Shown: in pieces, positions 54,412-63,779 of the stretch | Layout of the letters: the number at the start of each line of letters is the position of its first letter | Numbering within the stretch: position 1 is the stretch's first letter | Origin: Burkholderia oklahomensis C6786 | GTDB taxonomy: Bacteria; Pseudomonadota; Gammaproteobacteria; Burkholderiales; Burkholderiaceae | Assembly (NCBI RefSeq): GCF_000959365.1 | Contig: NZ_CP009555.1 | Location: forward strand, 1,860,001-1,924,000 | DNA: 64,000 nucleotides | Direction of reading: 5' to 3' | Made by a program: the position numbers and the translations under genes | The notes under the pieces: model-generated | Told to the model about the DNA's origin: nothing | The model's database searches: none | The model's input: the letters and a program-made list of their open reading frames with translations, nothing else

Positions 54412-55146
54412 ATGATGTATAACGCTCAAGGCAAGATTTCCCAGGACGAAGTGCTGACGCAATACGCGCCGCTCGTGCGTCGTCTCGGCCTGCAGCTCGT
54501 CGCGAAGATGCCGGCGAGCGTGGACCTCGACGACCTGATCCAGGCCGGCATGATCGGCCTGCTCGACGCGGCGAGCCGCTACAAGGAAGACCAGGGCGCG
54601 CAGTTCGAGACCTACGCGACGCAGCGGATCCGCGGCGCGATGCTCGACGAGCTGCGCAGCAACGACTGGCTGCCGCGCAGCCTGCGCAAGACCTCGCGTG
54701 AGGTCGAGCACGCGGTTCACCAGGTCGAGCAGCGGCTCGGCCGCTCGGCGAACGAAACGGAAGTCGCCGCGCATCTGCAGATGCCGCTCGGCGAATACCA
54801 GTCGATGCTGCAGGATCTGCACGGCAGCCAGCTCGTCTATTACGAGGATTTCGACCGCTCGGCCGACGACGAGCCGTTCCTCGACCGCTACCGCGCCGAC
54901 CATGCCGATCCGCTGTCCGCGCTGCTCGACGATCATCTGCGCAGCGCGCTCGTCGACGCGATCGAGCACCTGCCCGAGCGCGAGAAGCTGCTGATGTCGC
55001 TGTACTACGAGCGCGGCCTGAACCTGCGCGAGATCGGCGCGGTGCTCGAGGTGAGCGAGTCGCGCGTGTGCCAGCTGCACAGCCAGGCGGTCGCGCGCCT
55101 GCGCGCGAAGCTGCGCGAGCAGGCGTGGGTCGGCACGGAGAGCTGA
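54412..55146 (+). CDS. fliA: Flagellar sigma factor FliA (sigma 28)
   Basis: A 244-residue sigma-28. Region 2 is DLDDLIQAGMIGLLDAASRY and YATQRIRGAMLDELRSNDWL; region 4 is LPEREKLLMSLYYERGLNLR with the helix-turn-helix EIGAVLEVSESRVCQLHSQA. It transcribes late flagellar genes from the promoters seen before fliC, motA and the chemoreceptor at 10757. Two ATGs are adjacent (54412, 54415). It is the last gene of the flhBAFG-fliA operon. Confidence 0.97.
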   Translation: MMYNAQGKISQDEVLTQYAPLVRRLGLQLVAKMPASVDLDDLIQAGMIGLLDAASRYKEDQGAQFETYATQRIRGAMLDELRSNDWLPRSLRKTSREVEHAVHQVEQRLGRSANETEVAAHLQMPLGEYQSMLQDLHGSQLVYYEDFDRSADDEPFLDRYRADHADPLSALLDDHLRSALVDAIEHLPEREKLLMSLYYERGLNLREIGAVLEVSESRVCQLHSQAVARLRAKLREQAWVGTES

Positions 55147-55258
55147 GCCGTTCGCGCGACGATCGGGCGCGAAACGGGAAAACGCGCTGACGAAGCCGGA
55201 CGAAATGCCGCGCGCGAGCGGCCGGCCCGCCCGCTAGGAAAATTTCGTCTCGATTTGC

Positions 55259-55264
55259 TACAAT
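55259..55264 (+). promoter_or_regulatory. -10 element for the ahcY leader
   Basis: TACAAT a few bases before the riboswitch, at the correct distance for transcription to start at its 5' edge. The -35 box upstream is weak. Confidence 0.5.
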
Positions 55265-55272
55265 CCCACCTC

Positions 55273-55408
55273 GTTTCCGAGGAGCGTTGCGACGGGCCCC
55301 GCCCGCCAGGCTCGGAAATGGTCAACCAAGCGGTGTGTCGGCGCAGTATCGTCGCGTAGCGGCGATCGTTCTCGCCGATGCCGGCCGCTTATTTGAACGG
55401 CGCTCACG
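55273..55408 (+). ncRNA. SAH riboswitch upstream of ahcY
   Basis: The conserved core reads CCGAGGAGCGTTGCGACGG at the 5' side, then GCCAGGCTCGGAAATGG, and closes with AACGGCGCTCACG at 55396-55408. The CCGAG/CTCGG and GAGCG/CGCTC pairings make the pseudoknotted fold of the S-adenosylhomocysteine riboswitch. On binding SAH it raises expression of ahcY, which destroys SAH. The distal loop (about 55320-55390) is longer than the consensus. The core ends 38 bp before the ahcY ATG. Confidence 0.93.
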
Positions 55409-55446
55409 TCACAATTTTCTAGAACTTTTTTAGAAAGGAGGGCGTG

Positions 55447-56868
55447 ATGAACGCCGCTGTCATCGATTCCAATTCCTCGCAAGATTACGTCGTCGCCGAT
55501 ATCGCGCTTGCCGGCTGGGGCCGCAAGGAGCTGAACATCGCCGAGACCGAGATGCCCGGCCTCGTGCAGATCCGCGACGAATACAAGGCGCAGCAGCCGC
55601 TCAAGGGCGCGCGCATCGCCGGTTCGCTGCACATGACGATCCAGACGGGCGTGCTGATCGAGACGCTGAAGGCGCTCGGCGCCGATGTCCGCTGGGCGTC
55701 GTGCAACATCTTCTCGACGCAGGATCACGCGGCGGCCGCGATCGTCGAAGCCGGCACGCCGGTGTTCGCGTTCAAGGGCGAGTCGCTCGACGAATACTGG
55801 GAGTTCACGCACCGCATCTTCGAATGGCCGAACGGCGAGTTCGCGAACATGATCCTCGACGACGGCGGCGATGCGACGCTGCTCCTCATCCTCGGCTCGA
55901 AGGCCGAGCAGGACCGCTCGGTGATCGCGAAGCCGACCAACGAGGAAGAAGTCGCGCTCTTCAAGGCGATCGCGCGCCACCTCGAAGTCGACGGCAACTG
56001 GTACTCGAAGCGCCTGTCGCACATCAAGGGCGTGACCGAAGAGACGACGACGGGCGTGCACCGCCTGTATCAGATGGAAAAGGACGGCCGCCTGCCGTTC
56101 CCGGCGTTCAACGTGAACGATTCGGTGACGAAGTCGAAGTTCGACAACCTGTACGGCTGCCGCGAGTCGCTCGTCGACGGCATCAAGCGCGCGACCGACG
56201 TGATGATCGCGGGCAAGGTCGCGGTCGTCGCGGGCTACGGCGACGTGGGCAAGGGCTGCGCGCAATCGCTGCGCGGCCTCGGCGCGACCGTGTGGATCAC
56301 CGAAATCGATCCGATCTGCGCGCTGCAGGCGGCGATGGAAGGCTACCGCGTCGTGACGATGGAATACGCGGCCGACAAGGCCGATATCTTCGTGACCGCG
56401 ACCGGCAACTACCACGTGATCGGCCACGATCACATGAAGGCGATGCGCCACAACGCGATCGTCTGCAACATCGGCCACTTCGACTCGGAAATCGACGTCG
56501 CGTCGACCCGCCAGTACCAGTGGGAGAACATCAAGCCGCAGGTCGACCACATCATCTTCCCGGACGGCAAGCGCGTGATCCTGCTGGCAGAAGGCCGCCT
56601 CGTGAACCTCGGCTGCGCGACCGGCCACCCGTCGTTCGTGATGTCGAATTCGTTCGCGAACCAGACGCTCGCGCAGATCGAGCTGTTCGTGCGCGGCGAT
56701 CAGTACGAGAACAAGGTGTACGTGCTGCCGAAGCATCTCGACGAGAAGGTCGCGCGCCTGCACCTCGCGCGCATCGGCGCGCAGCTCTCCGAGCTGTCCG
56801 ACGATCAGGCGTCGTACATCGGCGTGCCGAAGGCGGGCCCGTTCAAGCCGGATCACTATCGTTACTGA
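55447..56868 (+). CDS. ahcY: S-adenosylhomocysteine hydrolase
   Basis: A 473-residue AhcY that splits S-adenosylhomocysteine into adenosine and homocysteine, relieving inhibition of methyltransferases. [20 protein letters not shown] and [16 protein letters not shown] are substrate-site segments, [20 protein letters not shown] the NAD-binding loop, and [12 protein letters not shown] and [15 protein letters not shown] further signatures. It has the roughly 40-residue insertion usual in beta-proteobacteria. The ATG at 55447 is preferred to a GTG three bases earlier because AAGGAGG is at 55435-55441. Confidence 0.98.
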   Translation: MNAAVIDSNSSQDYVVADIALAGWGRKELNIAETEMPGLVQIRDEYKAQQPLKGARIAGSLHMTIQTGVLIETLKALGADVRWASCNIFSTQDHAAAAIVEAGTPVFAFKGESLDEYWEFTHRIFEWPNGEFANMILDDGGDATLLLILGSKAEQDRSVIAKPTNEEEVALFKAIARHLEVDGNWYSKRLSHIKGVTEETTTGVHRLYQMEKDGRLPFPAFNVNDSVTKSKFDNLYGCRESLVDGIKRATDVMIAGKVAVVAGYGDVGKGCAQSLRGLGATVWITEIDPICALQAAMEGYRVVTMEYAADKADIFVTATGNYHVIGHDHMKAMRHNAIVCNIGHFDSEIDVASTRQYQWENIKPQVDHIIFPDGKRVILLAEGRLVNLGCATGHPSFVMSNSFANQTLAQIELFVRGDQYENKVYVLPKHLDEKVARLHLARIGAQLSELSDDQASYIGVPKAGPFKPDHYRY

Positions 56869-57032
56869 TATCTTGATCCGTACCCGGCGCGCGGACGCCG
56901 GGCGGCCGCCCGCCTGACGTCCGCCGCGCGCGGCGCGTCGGCGGGCGAAGTGCGCCGCCCGACGCGCCGCGCGTTCTCATCTTCCGGGGCGGCCGCGCTC
57001 GGCCGGATCGTCAACCGCAGAAGGAGCTTCAC

Positions 57033-57386
57033 ATGACCGTCATCCTGACCTGGATCATCAACGCGCTCGCGCTCTTGATCATCACGTACCTCGTGCCGTC
57101 GATCCACATCAAGAGCTTCGGCACGGCGCTCATCGTGGCGGTCGTGCTGGGCCTCATCAACGCGGTGATCCGGCCGATCCTGATCCTGCTCACGCTGCCC
57201 GTGACGATCGTCACGCTCGGCCTCTTCATCCTCGTCGTGAACGCGCTGTGCTTCTGGCTCGCGTCGTCGCTGCTGAAGGGCTTCGAAGTGTCGGGATTCT
57301 GGTCCGCGTTCTTCGGTTCGATCCTGTACAGCATCGTGTCGTGGCTGCTGTCCGCCCTGATCTTCGGTCAGCGCAACATCGGCTGA
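57033..57386 (+). CDS. Phage-holin-family (4-TMS) membrane protein
   Basis: A 117-residue integral membrane protein with four hydrophobic segments, of the type annotated as mycobacterial-like phage holin (LINAVIRPILILLTLPVTIV is the typical block). There is no sign of a phage around it. It sits between ahcY and metF in an order I recall from other Burkholderia, so it is part of the housekeeping unit and probably not a lysis protein. AGAAGGAGC precedes the ATG. Confidence 0.85.
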   Translation: MTVILTWIINALALLIITYLVPSIHIKSFGTALIVAVVLGLINAVIRPILILLTLPVTIVTLGLFILVVNALCFWLASSLLKGFEVSGFWSAFFGSILYSIVSWLLSALIFGQRNIG

Positions 57387-57404
57387 CGGGGTGATCCCTG
57401 AATC

Positions 57405-58235
57405 ATGAACCCGATCGAACTTTCCTTTGAATTCTTTCCGCCGAAGACGGTGGAAGGCGTCGACAAGCTGCGCGCGACGCGCGCGCAGCTCGCGCCGCTC
57501 AAGCCGAAATTCGTGTCCGTCACGTTCGGCGCGGGCGGCTCGACGCAGCAAGGCACGCTCGACACCGTGCTCGACATGCAGAAAGCGGGGCTCGAAGCCG
57601 CGCCGCACCTGTCGTGCATCGGTTCGTCGAAGGACAGCCTGCGCGCGATTCTCGACCAGTACCGCTCGCACGGCATCCGCCACATCGTCGCGCTGCGCGG
57701 CGATTTGCCGTCCGGCATGGGCGAGGTGGGCGAGCTGCGCTATGCGTCCGAGCTCGTCAGCTTCATCCGCGCCGAGCACGGCGACTGGTTCCGGATCGAA
57801 GTCGCCGCGTATCCGGAGTACCACCCGCAGGCCCGCTCGCCGAAGGCCGATCTCGAGAACTTCGCGCGCAAGGTGAAGGCGGGCGCGAACGCCGCGATCA
57901 CGCAGTACTTCTACAACGCGGACGCGTACTTCCGCTTCGTCGAGGACGCGGCGAAGCTCGGCGTCGACGTGCCGATCGTGCCCGGCATCATGCCGATCAC
58001 GAACTTCTCGCAGCTCATGCGCTTTTCCGAGATGTGCGGCGCCGAAGTGCCGCGCTGGGTCGCGCGCCGGCTCGAGAGCTTCGGCGACGACAAGGACTCG
58101 ATCCGCGCGTTCGGCGCGGACGTCGTCACGGGTCTTTGCCGGCGGCTGATCGACGCAGGCGTGCCCGGCCTGCACTTCTACACGCTGAACGGCGCGGCGG
58201 CGACGAAGATCGTCTGCGAGCGGCTGGGTCTCTGA
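57405..58235 (+). CDS. metF: 5,10-methylenetetrahydrofolate reductase
   Basis: A 276-residue MetF that makes 5-methyl-THF, the methyl donor for methionine synthesis. ELSFEFFPPKTVEGVDKLRA, VSVTFGAGGSTQQGTLDTVL, HIVALRGDLPSGMG and ITQYFYNADAYFRFVED are family signatures of the FAD-binding TIM barrel. It starts 18 bp after the holin-like gene and completes the SAH-homocysteine-methionine loop with ahcY under the riboswitch, if no terminator intervenes. Confidence 0.97.
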   Translation: MNPIELSFEFFPPKTVEGVDKLRATRAQLAPLKPKFVSVTFGAGGSTQQGTLDTVLDMQKAGLEAAPHLSCIGSSKDSLRAILDQYRSHGIRHIVALRGDLPSGMGEVGELRYASELVSFIRAEHGDWFRIEVAAYPEYHPQARSPKADLENFARKVKAGANAAITQYFYNADAYFRFVEDAAKLGVDVPIVPGIMPITNFSQLMRFSEMCGAEVPRWVARRLESFGDDKDSIRAFGADVVTGLCRRLIDAGVPGLHFYTLNGAAATKIVCERLGL

Positions 58236-58270
58236 GGCAGGCGCGCAGGCGGCGCGTCAGCGAGTACGAC

Positions 58271-58303
58271 GAGGCGAAACCTTCCGGTTTCGCCTCTTTT
58301 TTT
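58271..58303 (+). terminator. Terminator of metF
   Basis: GAGGCGAAACC-TTCC-GGTTTCGCCTC followed by seven T, 35 bp after the stop. Confidence 0.93.
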
Positions 58304-58372
58304 GCCCGAATTTCCGCGTTCGATCGACAGGCGCGACGCGCAACGAAGCGCCGCCGCGCGACCGCACGCCGT

Positions 58373-59863
58373 TCATGCCTGCGCGCGCGCGAGCGGCGGC
58401 CGCTTGTCGAACCACGGGCGCGCGAGCTCGAGCTGCCGCGCGAGCTTGAAGAGCCGGGCGTCGTCGCCGTGGCGCGCGACGAACTGGACGCCGACCGGCA
58501 GCCCGCGCGGCGTCCAATGCAGCGGCACCGACATCGCCGGCTGCCCGGTCAGATTGAAGAGTTCGGTGCAGCCCGCCCACGCGAACGCCTTCTGCGACGC
58601 CTCCGCGAGCATCCGCTTGAGCAGCGGCTTCACCGGCAGCACGCCGAGCATCTCCATCTGCCGCGTCTCGAACGGCGTCGGCTGCATCTCGCCGATCTTG
58701 ATCGGCGGCGCGGCGAGCGTCGCGCACAGGATCACGTCGTAGCGCGACACGAGGCCCGCGACGCGCGCGGTGATCTGCCGCTGCAGCTCGAGCATGTGCG
58801 GCAGCCGCTCGCGCGCGAGCCGGCGGCCGACCTGCGCCATCGCCCAGGTCGCGGGCTCGAATTCGGCGCGCGCGGGCTTGCGTCCGGTGATTTTTTCCGC
58901 GCCGAGCACGAGTTCGCCGGCGATCGTCGCCCAGATCGTCAGGAACACCTCGTTGATCTGCGCGAAGTCGAGATTGAGCGACATCGGCTCGACGTTATGC
59001 CCGAGCGATGCGGCGAGCGACGCGGCGCCGTCGAGCGCGTCGAGCACGTCGGCGGACAGCGCCGGCGCGAGCATCGGGTCCGTTACGTAGCCGATCTTGA
59101 GCGCGGGCGGCGGCGCGTCGAGCGCGCCGAGATACGTGTCGGGCGCGCCGGCGGCATCGAGCCTGCCCGGCGCGGCCCGTCCCGTGGTGATGTCGAGGAG
59201 GAGCGCGCTGTCGCGCACGCTGCGCGAGACCGCATGCTCGACGACGATCTCGCCCGGCACGGGCCACGGCGCGAGCGCCGGATCGCGCGACGGCTTGAAG
59301 CCGAACAGGCCGCAGCACGACGCGGGAATCCGGATCGAGCCGCCGCCGTCGGACGCGTGCGCGAGCGGCACGATGCCCGCGGCCACGGCCGCCGCCGAGC
59401 CGCCGCTCGAGCCGCCCGGCGTGTGATCGAGATTCCACGGGTTGCGGCACGCACCGAACAGCGCGGGCTCGGTGTACGGCATCTGCCCAAGTTCGGACGT
59501 GTTGGTCTTGCCGAAGATGTTGAGCCCGGCCGCCTTCGTCCGGGCGACGAGCGGCGAATCTTCGGCCGGCACGTAGTGGCGATAGTGGCGGCTGCCGAGC
59601 GACAGCGGCAGCCCGCCCACCGCGGAGCCGAGATCCTTGACGAGATACGGCACGCCGGCGAGCGGCCCGTCGAGCGCGCCATTCGTCGCGCGGTCGCGCG
59701 CGGCCGCGTAGTCGTTCAGCACGATCGCGTTGAGCGCCGGATTGAGCGCTTCCGCGCGGCCGATCGCGGCGTCGAGCAACTCGCGCGCGCTGGCTTCGCG
59801 CCGTGCGACGAGCTGCGCGAGACCGATTGCGTCGTGAGACAGATAGTCGGACTGCACGGTCAT
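58373..59863 (-). CDS. Amidase-signature family enzyme
   Basis: A 496-residue amidase with the Ser-cisSer-Lys triad: Lys76 in [10 protein letters not shown], the [16 protein letters not shown] block at 149-163 holding the cis-Ser, and nucleophile Ser176 in [20 protein letters not shown]. It lacks a signal peptide. It is nearer to 6-aminohexanoate-cyclic-dimer hydrolase-like amidases than to GatA, and no gatB/gatC is adjacent. Substrate unknown. It is convergent with metF. Confidence 0.9.
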   Translation of the reverse strand: MTVQSDYLSHDAIGLAQLVARREASARELLDAAIGRAEALNPALNAIVLNDYAAARDRATNGALDGPLAGVPYLVKDLGSAVGGLPLSLGSRHYRHYVPAEDSPLVARTKAAGLNIFGKTNTSELGQMPYTEPALFGACRNPWNLDHTPGGSSGGSAAAVAAGIVPLAHASDGGGSIRIPASCCGLFGFKPSRDPALAPWPVPGEIVVEHAVSRSVRDSALLLDITTGRAAPGRLDAAGAPDTYLGALDAPPPALKIGYVTDPMLAPALSADVLDALDGAASLAASLGHNVEPMSLNLDFAQINEVFLTIWATIAGELVLGAEKITGRKPARAEFEPATWAMAQVGRRLARERLPHMLELQRQITARVAGLVSRYDVILCATLAAPPIKIGEMQPTPFETRQMEMLGVLPVKPLLKRMLAEASQKAFAWAGCTELFNLTGQPAMSVPLHWTPRGLPVGVQFVARHGDDARLFKLARQLELARPWFDKRPPLARAQA

Positions 59864-59957
59864 CTCCCGTGGTGACGAGCGGCGATTCGGAATTCGGAGC
59901 GGGTGAAGCGGCGCGCCCGCGCGCGCGTGGCGCGCCGGCGCGGCGATTGCACGCAGC

Positions 59958-60650
59958 TTACAGGTGTTCGGCGAGGAACGTCAGCGTGCGGCCGTGCGCG
60001 AGCGCCGCCGCGCGCTGGTCGTACGTCGCGCGATCCGAGCAGTTGAAGCCGTGCTGCGCGTCCGGGTACAGGTGGAACTCGGCGTTTGCGCGGCCGGCGA
60101 ACGCGGCCTTCACGTTGTCGACCGCGTCGAGCGGGATCGACTGGTCGTGGCCCGCGTAGTGAAAGAGGATCGGCTGCGCGATCTTCGCCGCGACGTCGAC
60201 GTGATTCTGGATGCCGCCGCCGTAATACGCGACCGCGACGTCGACGTGCCGCTGCGCGGCGGCGAGATACGCGAGGCGCCCGCCGAAGCAATAGCCGATC
60301 GCGGCGAGCTTGCCCTCGACCTCGGGACGCGCACGCAGCGCCGCGGCGGCCGCGCCGATGTCGGCGACCGCCAGCGCGACGTCGGTCTTCTGCAGCAGCT
60401 CGATGCCCTTCTCGCGGTCCGCGCCCTCGTAGCCGAGCTCGATGCGCGGCTGCGTGCGCCAGAACACGTCGGGCGCGAGCGCGACGTAGCCGTCGGCCGC
60501 GTACTGGTCGGCGACCGAGCGGATATGGCTGTTGACGCCGAAGATCTCCTGAATGATGACGACGGCCGGGCCCTTGCCGCGCTTGGGCAGCGCGAGATAG
60601 CCGCCGAACGTGTCGTTGCCTGCGGGGATGTCGATCCATTGCGAAGCCAT
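59958..60650 (-). CDS. Dienelactone hydrolase family protein
   Basis: A 230-residue alpha/beta hydrolase of the dienelactone hydrolase family with catalytic Cys121 (GYCFGGRL), Asp169 (AGHDQSIP) and His200 (DAQHGF). The conserved Glu segment VIIQEIFGVNSHIR is present. No catechol-pathway genes are near. The ATG at 60650 has GGAGATCAGC upstream. It is 94 bp upstream of the amidase gene on the same strand and may share its transcript. Confidence 0.92.
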   Translation of the reverse strand: MASQWIDIPAGNDTFGGYLALPKRGKGPAVVIIQEIFGVNSHIRSVADQYAADGYVALAPDVFWRTQPRIELGYEGADREKGIELLQKTDVALAVADIGAAAAALRARPEVEGKLAAIGYCFGGRLAYLAAAQRHVDVAVAYYGGGIQNHVDVAAKIAQPILFHYAGHDQSIPLDAVDNVKAAFAGRANAEFHLYPDAQHGFNCSDRATYDQRAAALAHGRTLTFLAEHL

Positions 60651-60946
60651 GCTGATCTCCTGGCAAAGCAGGACCGGTGACGGTCCTGACGGTGAATGTA
60701 AAAGCGGGGCCCAGTGTGCCATCAAACCTCCGTCGATGCAGTGACGCGCCATGCCCGCGCAACGCCCGCGCCCGAGGCGTTCGCGCGAGCCCCGGGGCGC
60801 TCGCGCGAGCCTTCTCGCCGCGCGATCGGATCGATCTGGATTATTCATTTTTCAGCGCCGTCGCGCGCGGGTACAGTCGTTGCATCGATCCCGCCGGTCT
60901 CCCGCGTGACCGCATCCGCATCCCTGCATTCATTCGAGGATTCGCC

Positions 60947-62047
60947 ATGACTTCCCGCATTGCCCCGACTCCGTTCGCCGTCCGCTTCGACTTGCGTCTG
61001 CCGCTCGTGCAGGCGCCGATGGTCGGCGCGACGACGCCCGCGCTCGTCGCGGCCGCGTCCAACGCCGGCGCGCTCGGCAGCCTGGGCGGCGCGTCGTTCG
61101 CGCCCGACAGGCTCGCCGCCGAGATCGACGCGGTGCGCGCGGCGACGAGCCGTCCGTTCGCCGTGAATCTGTTCGTGCTGCCCGACGCGCATCCGGACGA
61201 CGCGACCGTGCGTCGCGCGCTCGCCGCGATCGACCCGCTGCGCGCGCAGTTCGGACTGCCGCCCGGCGCGCCGCCCGCGCGCTACGCGCCCGATTTTCGC
61301 GCGCAGCTCGATGCGCTCGTCGACGCGCGCGTGCCGGTCGCGAGCTTCACGTTCGGCGTGCTCGACAAGGAAGACGTCGCGCGGCTGCAGGCGGCGGGCA
61401 CGTACGTGATCGGCACCGCGACGCACGTCGCCGAAGGCCTCGCGTGGCAGTCGGCCGGCGCCGACGCGATCTGCGCACAGGGTGCGGAAGCGGGCGGCCA
61501 TCGCGGCACGTTCATCGGCTCGGCCGAAGACGCGCTCGTCGGCACGATGGCGCTCGTGCCGCAGCTCGTCGACGCGACCGGCCTGCCGGTGCTCGCGGCG
61601 GGCGGCATCATGGACGGACGCGGAATCGCCGCCGCGCTCGCGCTCGGCGCGCAGGCGGCGCAGCTCGGCACCGCGTTCCTCGCATGCGCGGAAAGCGCGA
61701 TCCCCGCGTGCTGGAAGGCGCGCCTGCTCACGAGCGACGACACGTCGACGGCCGTCACGCGCGCGATCACGGGCCGGCATGCACGCGGCATCCGCAACGC
61801 GTTGATGACGCAACTGACCGAGCGACTCGATTCGGTCGCGCCGTACCCGGTGCAAAACGCGCTGACGCAAGAGCTGCGGCAAGCAGCCGCGCGCGCGGGC
61901 GACGCCGAGTATCTGTCGCTGTGGTCCGGCCAGGGCGCGCCGCTCGGCAAGCACCGCGATGCAGCACAAACGACCGCGCAACTGATCGACGCGCTCGATT
62001 CGGAGTGGCGCGCGACGCTTTCGCGCCACACTATTTCGGTCGACTGA
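60947..62047 (+). CDS. Nitronate monooxygenase-like FMN enzyme
   Basis: A 366-residue TIM-barrel flavoprotein of the 2-nitropropane dioxygenase / nitronate monooxygenase family. FDLRLPLVQAPMVGATTPAL starts the barrel, ICAQGAEAGGHRGTF holds the catalytic His, and VLAAGGIMDGRGIAAALALG with GAQAAQLGTAFLAC binds the FMN phosphate. It would detoxify nitronates such as propionate 3-nitronate, or act as an FMN oxidoreductase. The ATG at 60947 follows CGAGGATTC. Divergent from the dienelactone hydrolase gene. Confidence 0.9.
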   Translation: MTSRIAPTPFAVRFDLRLPLVQAPMVGATTPALVAAASNAGALGSLGGASFAPDRLAAEIDAVRAATSRPFAVNLFVLPDAHPDDATVRRALAAIDPLRAQFGLPPGAPPARYAPDFRAQLDALVDARVPVASFTFGVLDKEDVARLQAAGTYVIGTATHVAEGLAWQSAGADAICAQGAEAGGHRGTFIGSAEDALVGTMALVPQLVDATGLPVLAAGGIMDGRGIAAALALGAQAAQLGTAFLACAESAIPACWKARLLTSDDTSTAVTRAITGRHARGIRNALMTQLTERLDSVAPYPVQNALTQELRQAAARAGDAEYLSLWSGQGAPLGKHRDAAQTTAQLIDALDSEWRATLSRHTISVD

Positions 62048-62491
62048 CGAGTCGGCCGGCGCGACAAAAACACGCGCCGGCCGCGTTGCCCGACACGCTT
62101 TGTTCACCGAATTATTTCAATCGAAAGACATTGATTGAAAACATGATTGAAATCGCTTTCCCAATCATTAATTGCGCCTTTCGTTTCTTCATCTGAATTG
62201 GCGGAAACCCTTACGTTTAGCGGGTTTGCGGCCGATCGGACCAGGTTTTCCGCAAGCGCGGCATCGGTAGTCGTCCCAGTTCTCTAAAAACGTCCCACTT
62301 ATTAATTTGATCACCTACACTTGCGCGCAAGCACGTGAAGGCCGCCCCGCATGCGGTGCATCGCGCGCTTGATTGGTGCAAGTGCATGAACCAATGCAGC
62401 CGGCGAATCGTCCAGTGATTTTTTGTCGAACACGAGGATCGGTGCGGGGCGTCGGTGAAGGCGTTTTTTTGGATTGAAACTGGAGACTTCC
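62048..62491. other. Upstream region of the amino-acid-binding protein gene
   Basis: About 440 bp, AT-rich between 62100 and 62320, with no supportable gene. It probably carries the promoter and regulatory sites of the following periplasmic binding protein. Confidence 0.45.
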
Positions 62492-63634
62492 ATGAATATC
62501 AAGATGCAAAAGCTGCTGCCGATCAGTGCGGCAGCTATGCTGTTGGCTGCAGCCGCCACGAACGCTGCTGCCGACCAGGTCGTCAAGATCGGCCACGTCG
62601 CACCGTTGACGGGCGGGATCGCCCACCTCGGCAAGGACAACGAAAACGGCGCGCGTCTCGCGGTCGAAGAGATCAATGCGAAGGGTCTCACGATCGGCGG
62701 CCAGAAGATCACGCTCCAGCTCGATGCACAAGACGACGCGGCCGACCCGCGCACCGCGACGCAGGTCGCGCAGAAGCTCGTCGACGACAAGGTCGCCGCA
62801 GTCGTCGGCCACCTGAACTCGGGCACGTCGATTCCGGCCTCGAAGATCTACAGCGATGCGGGCATCGTGCAGATCTCGCCGTCGGCGACGAATCCGGCTT
62901 ACACGCAGCAAGGCTTCAAGACGACCTACCGCGTCGTCGCGACCGACGCGCAGCAAGGCCCGGCGCTCGCCAACTACGCGCGCTCGAAGGGCATCAAGAG
63001 CGTCGCCGTCGTCGACGATTCGACCGCGTACGGCCAGGGCCTCGCGAACGAATTCGAGAAAAAGGCGAAGGCGCTCGGCCTGAAGGTGGTGTCGCATGAC
63101 GCGACGAACGACAAGGCGGTCGACTTCCGCGCGATCCTGACGAAGATCAAGGGTGAGAATCCGGACGCCGTGATGTACGGCGGCATGGACGCGACGGGCG
63201 GCCCGTTCGCGAAGCAGGCGAAGCAGCTCGGCCTGCGCGCGAAGATTCTCGCGGGCGACGGCGTTTGCACGGAAAAGCTGTCGGACCTGGCGGGCGATGC
63301 GACCGACAACGTCGTGTGCTCGGAAGCGGGCGCGTCGCTCGAGAAGATGCCGGGCGGCGCGGCGTTCAAGGCGAAGTACGAGAAGCGCTTCGGCCAGCCG
63401 ATCCAGATCTACGCGCCGTTCACGTATGACGCGGTGTACATCATCGTCGACGCGATGAAGCGCGCGAACTCGACCGATCCGGCGAAGATCGTCGCGGTGA
63501 TGCCGAAGACGAACTACACGGGCGTGATCGGCACGACGACCTTCGATTCGAAGGGCGACCTGCAGCACGGCGTGATTTCGCTGTACGACTACAAGAACGG
63601 CAAGAAGACGTTCCTGGACGAAGTCAAGATGTAA
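62492..63634 (+). CDS. Branched-chain amino acid ABC transporter, periplasmic binding protein
   Basis: A 380-residue periplasmic binding protein of the LivJ/LivK type: signal peptide MNIKMQKLLPISAAAMLLAA ending NAAADQ, then VVKIGHVAPLTGGIAHLGKD and LNSGTSIPASKIYSDAGIVQ, two lobes of the Venus-flytrap fold with a Cys pair (GDGVCTEKL and NVVCSEAG). It should bind leucine/isoleucine/valine or a related compound. The permease and ATPase genes are not next to it in the window. GGAGACTTCC precedes the ATG. Confidence 0.93.
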   Translation: MNIKMQKLLPISAAAMLLAAAATNAAADQVVKIGHVAPLTGGIAHLGKDNENGARLAVEEINAKGLTIGGQKITLQLDAQDDAADPRTATQVAQKLVDDKVAAVVGHLNSGTSIPASKIYSDAGIVQISPSATNPAYTQQGFKTTYRVVATDAQQGPALANYARSKGIKSVAVVDDSTAYGQGLANEFEKKAKALGLKVVSHDATNDKAVDFRAILTKIKGENPDAVMYGGMDATGGPFAKQAKQLGLRAKILAGDGVCTEKLSDLAGDATDNVVCSEAGASLEKMPGGAAFKAKYEKRFGQPIQIYAPFTYDAVYIIVDAMKRANSTDPAKIVAVMPKTNYTGVIGTTTFDSKGDLQHGVISLYDYKNGKKTFLDEVKM

Positions 63635-63662
63635 CCGTCTGCGCGGCCGACGGAGGGGGCGG

Positions 63663-63701
63663 GGCGCGCATGCCGAACGGCATGCGCGCCTCGTTTTTTT
63701 T
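63663..63701 (+). terminator. Terminator after the binding-protein gene
   Basis: GGCGCGCATGCC-GAAC-GGCATGCGCGCC, then TCGTTTTTTTT. Perfect 12-bp stem 28 bp after the stop. Confidence 0.93.
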
Positions 63702-63779
63702 GAGAGAAAGAGAGAGGACGAGCAGAGCGGGCGGTCGGGCGAATGCCTCGGCGCTGCGGACGGGCTTGCCCGCGCCGGA

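Noticed and set aside
57033..57386. Prophage remnant suggested by the holin family name
   Set aside because: No lysin, integrase or structural phage gene nearby; neighbours are methionine-cycle genes.
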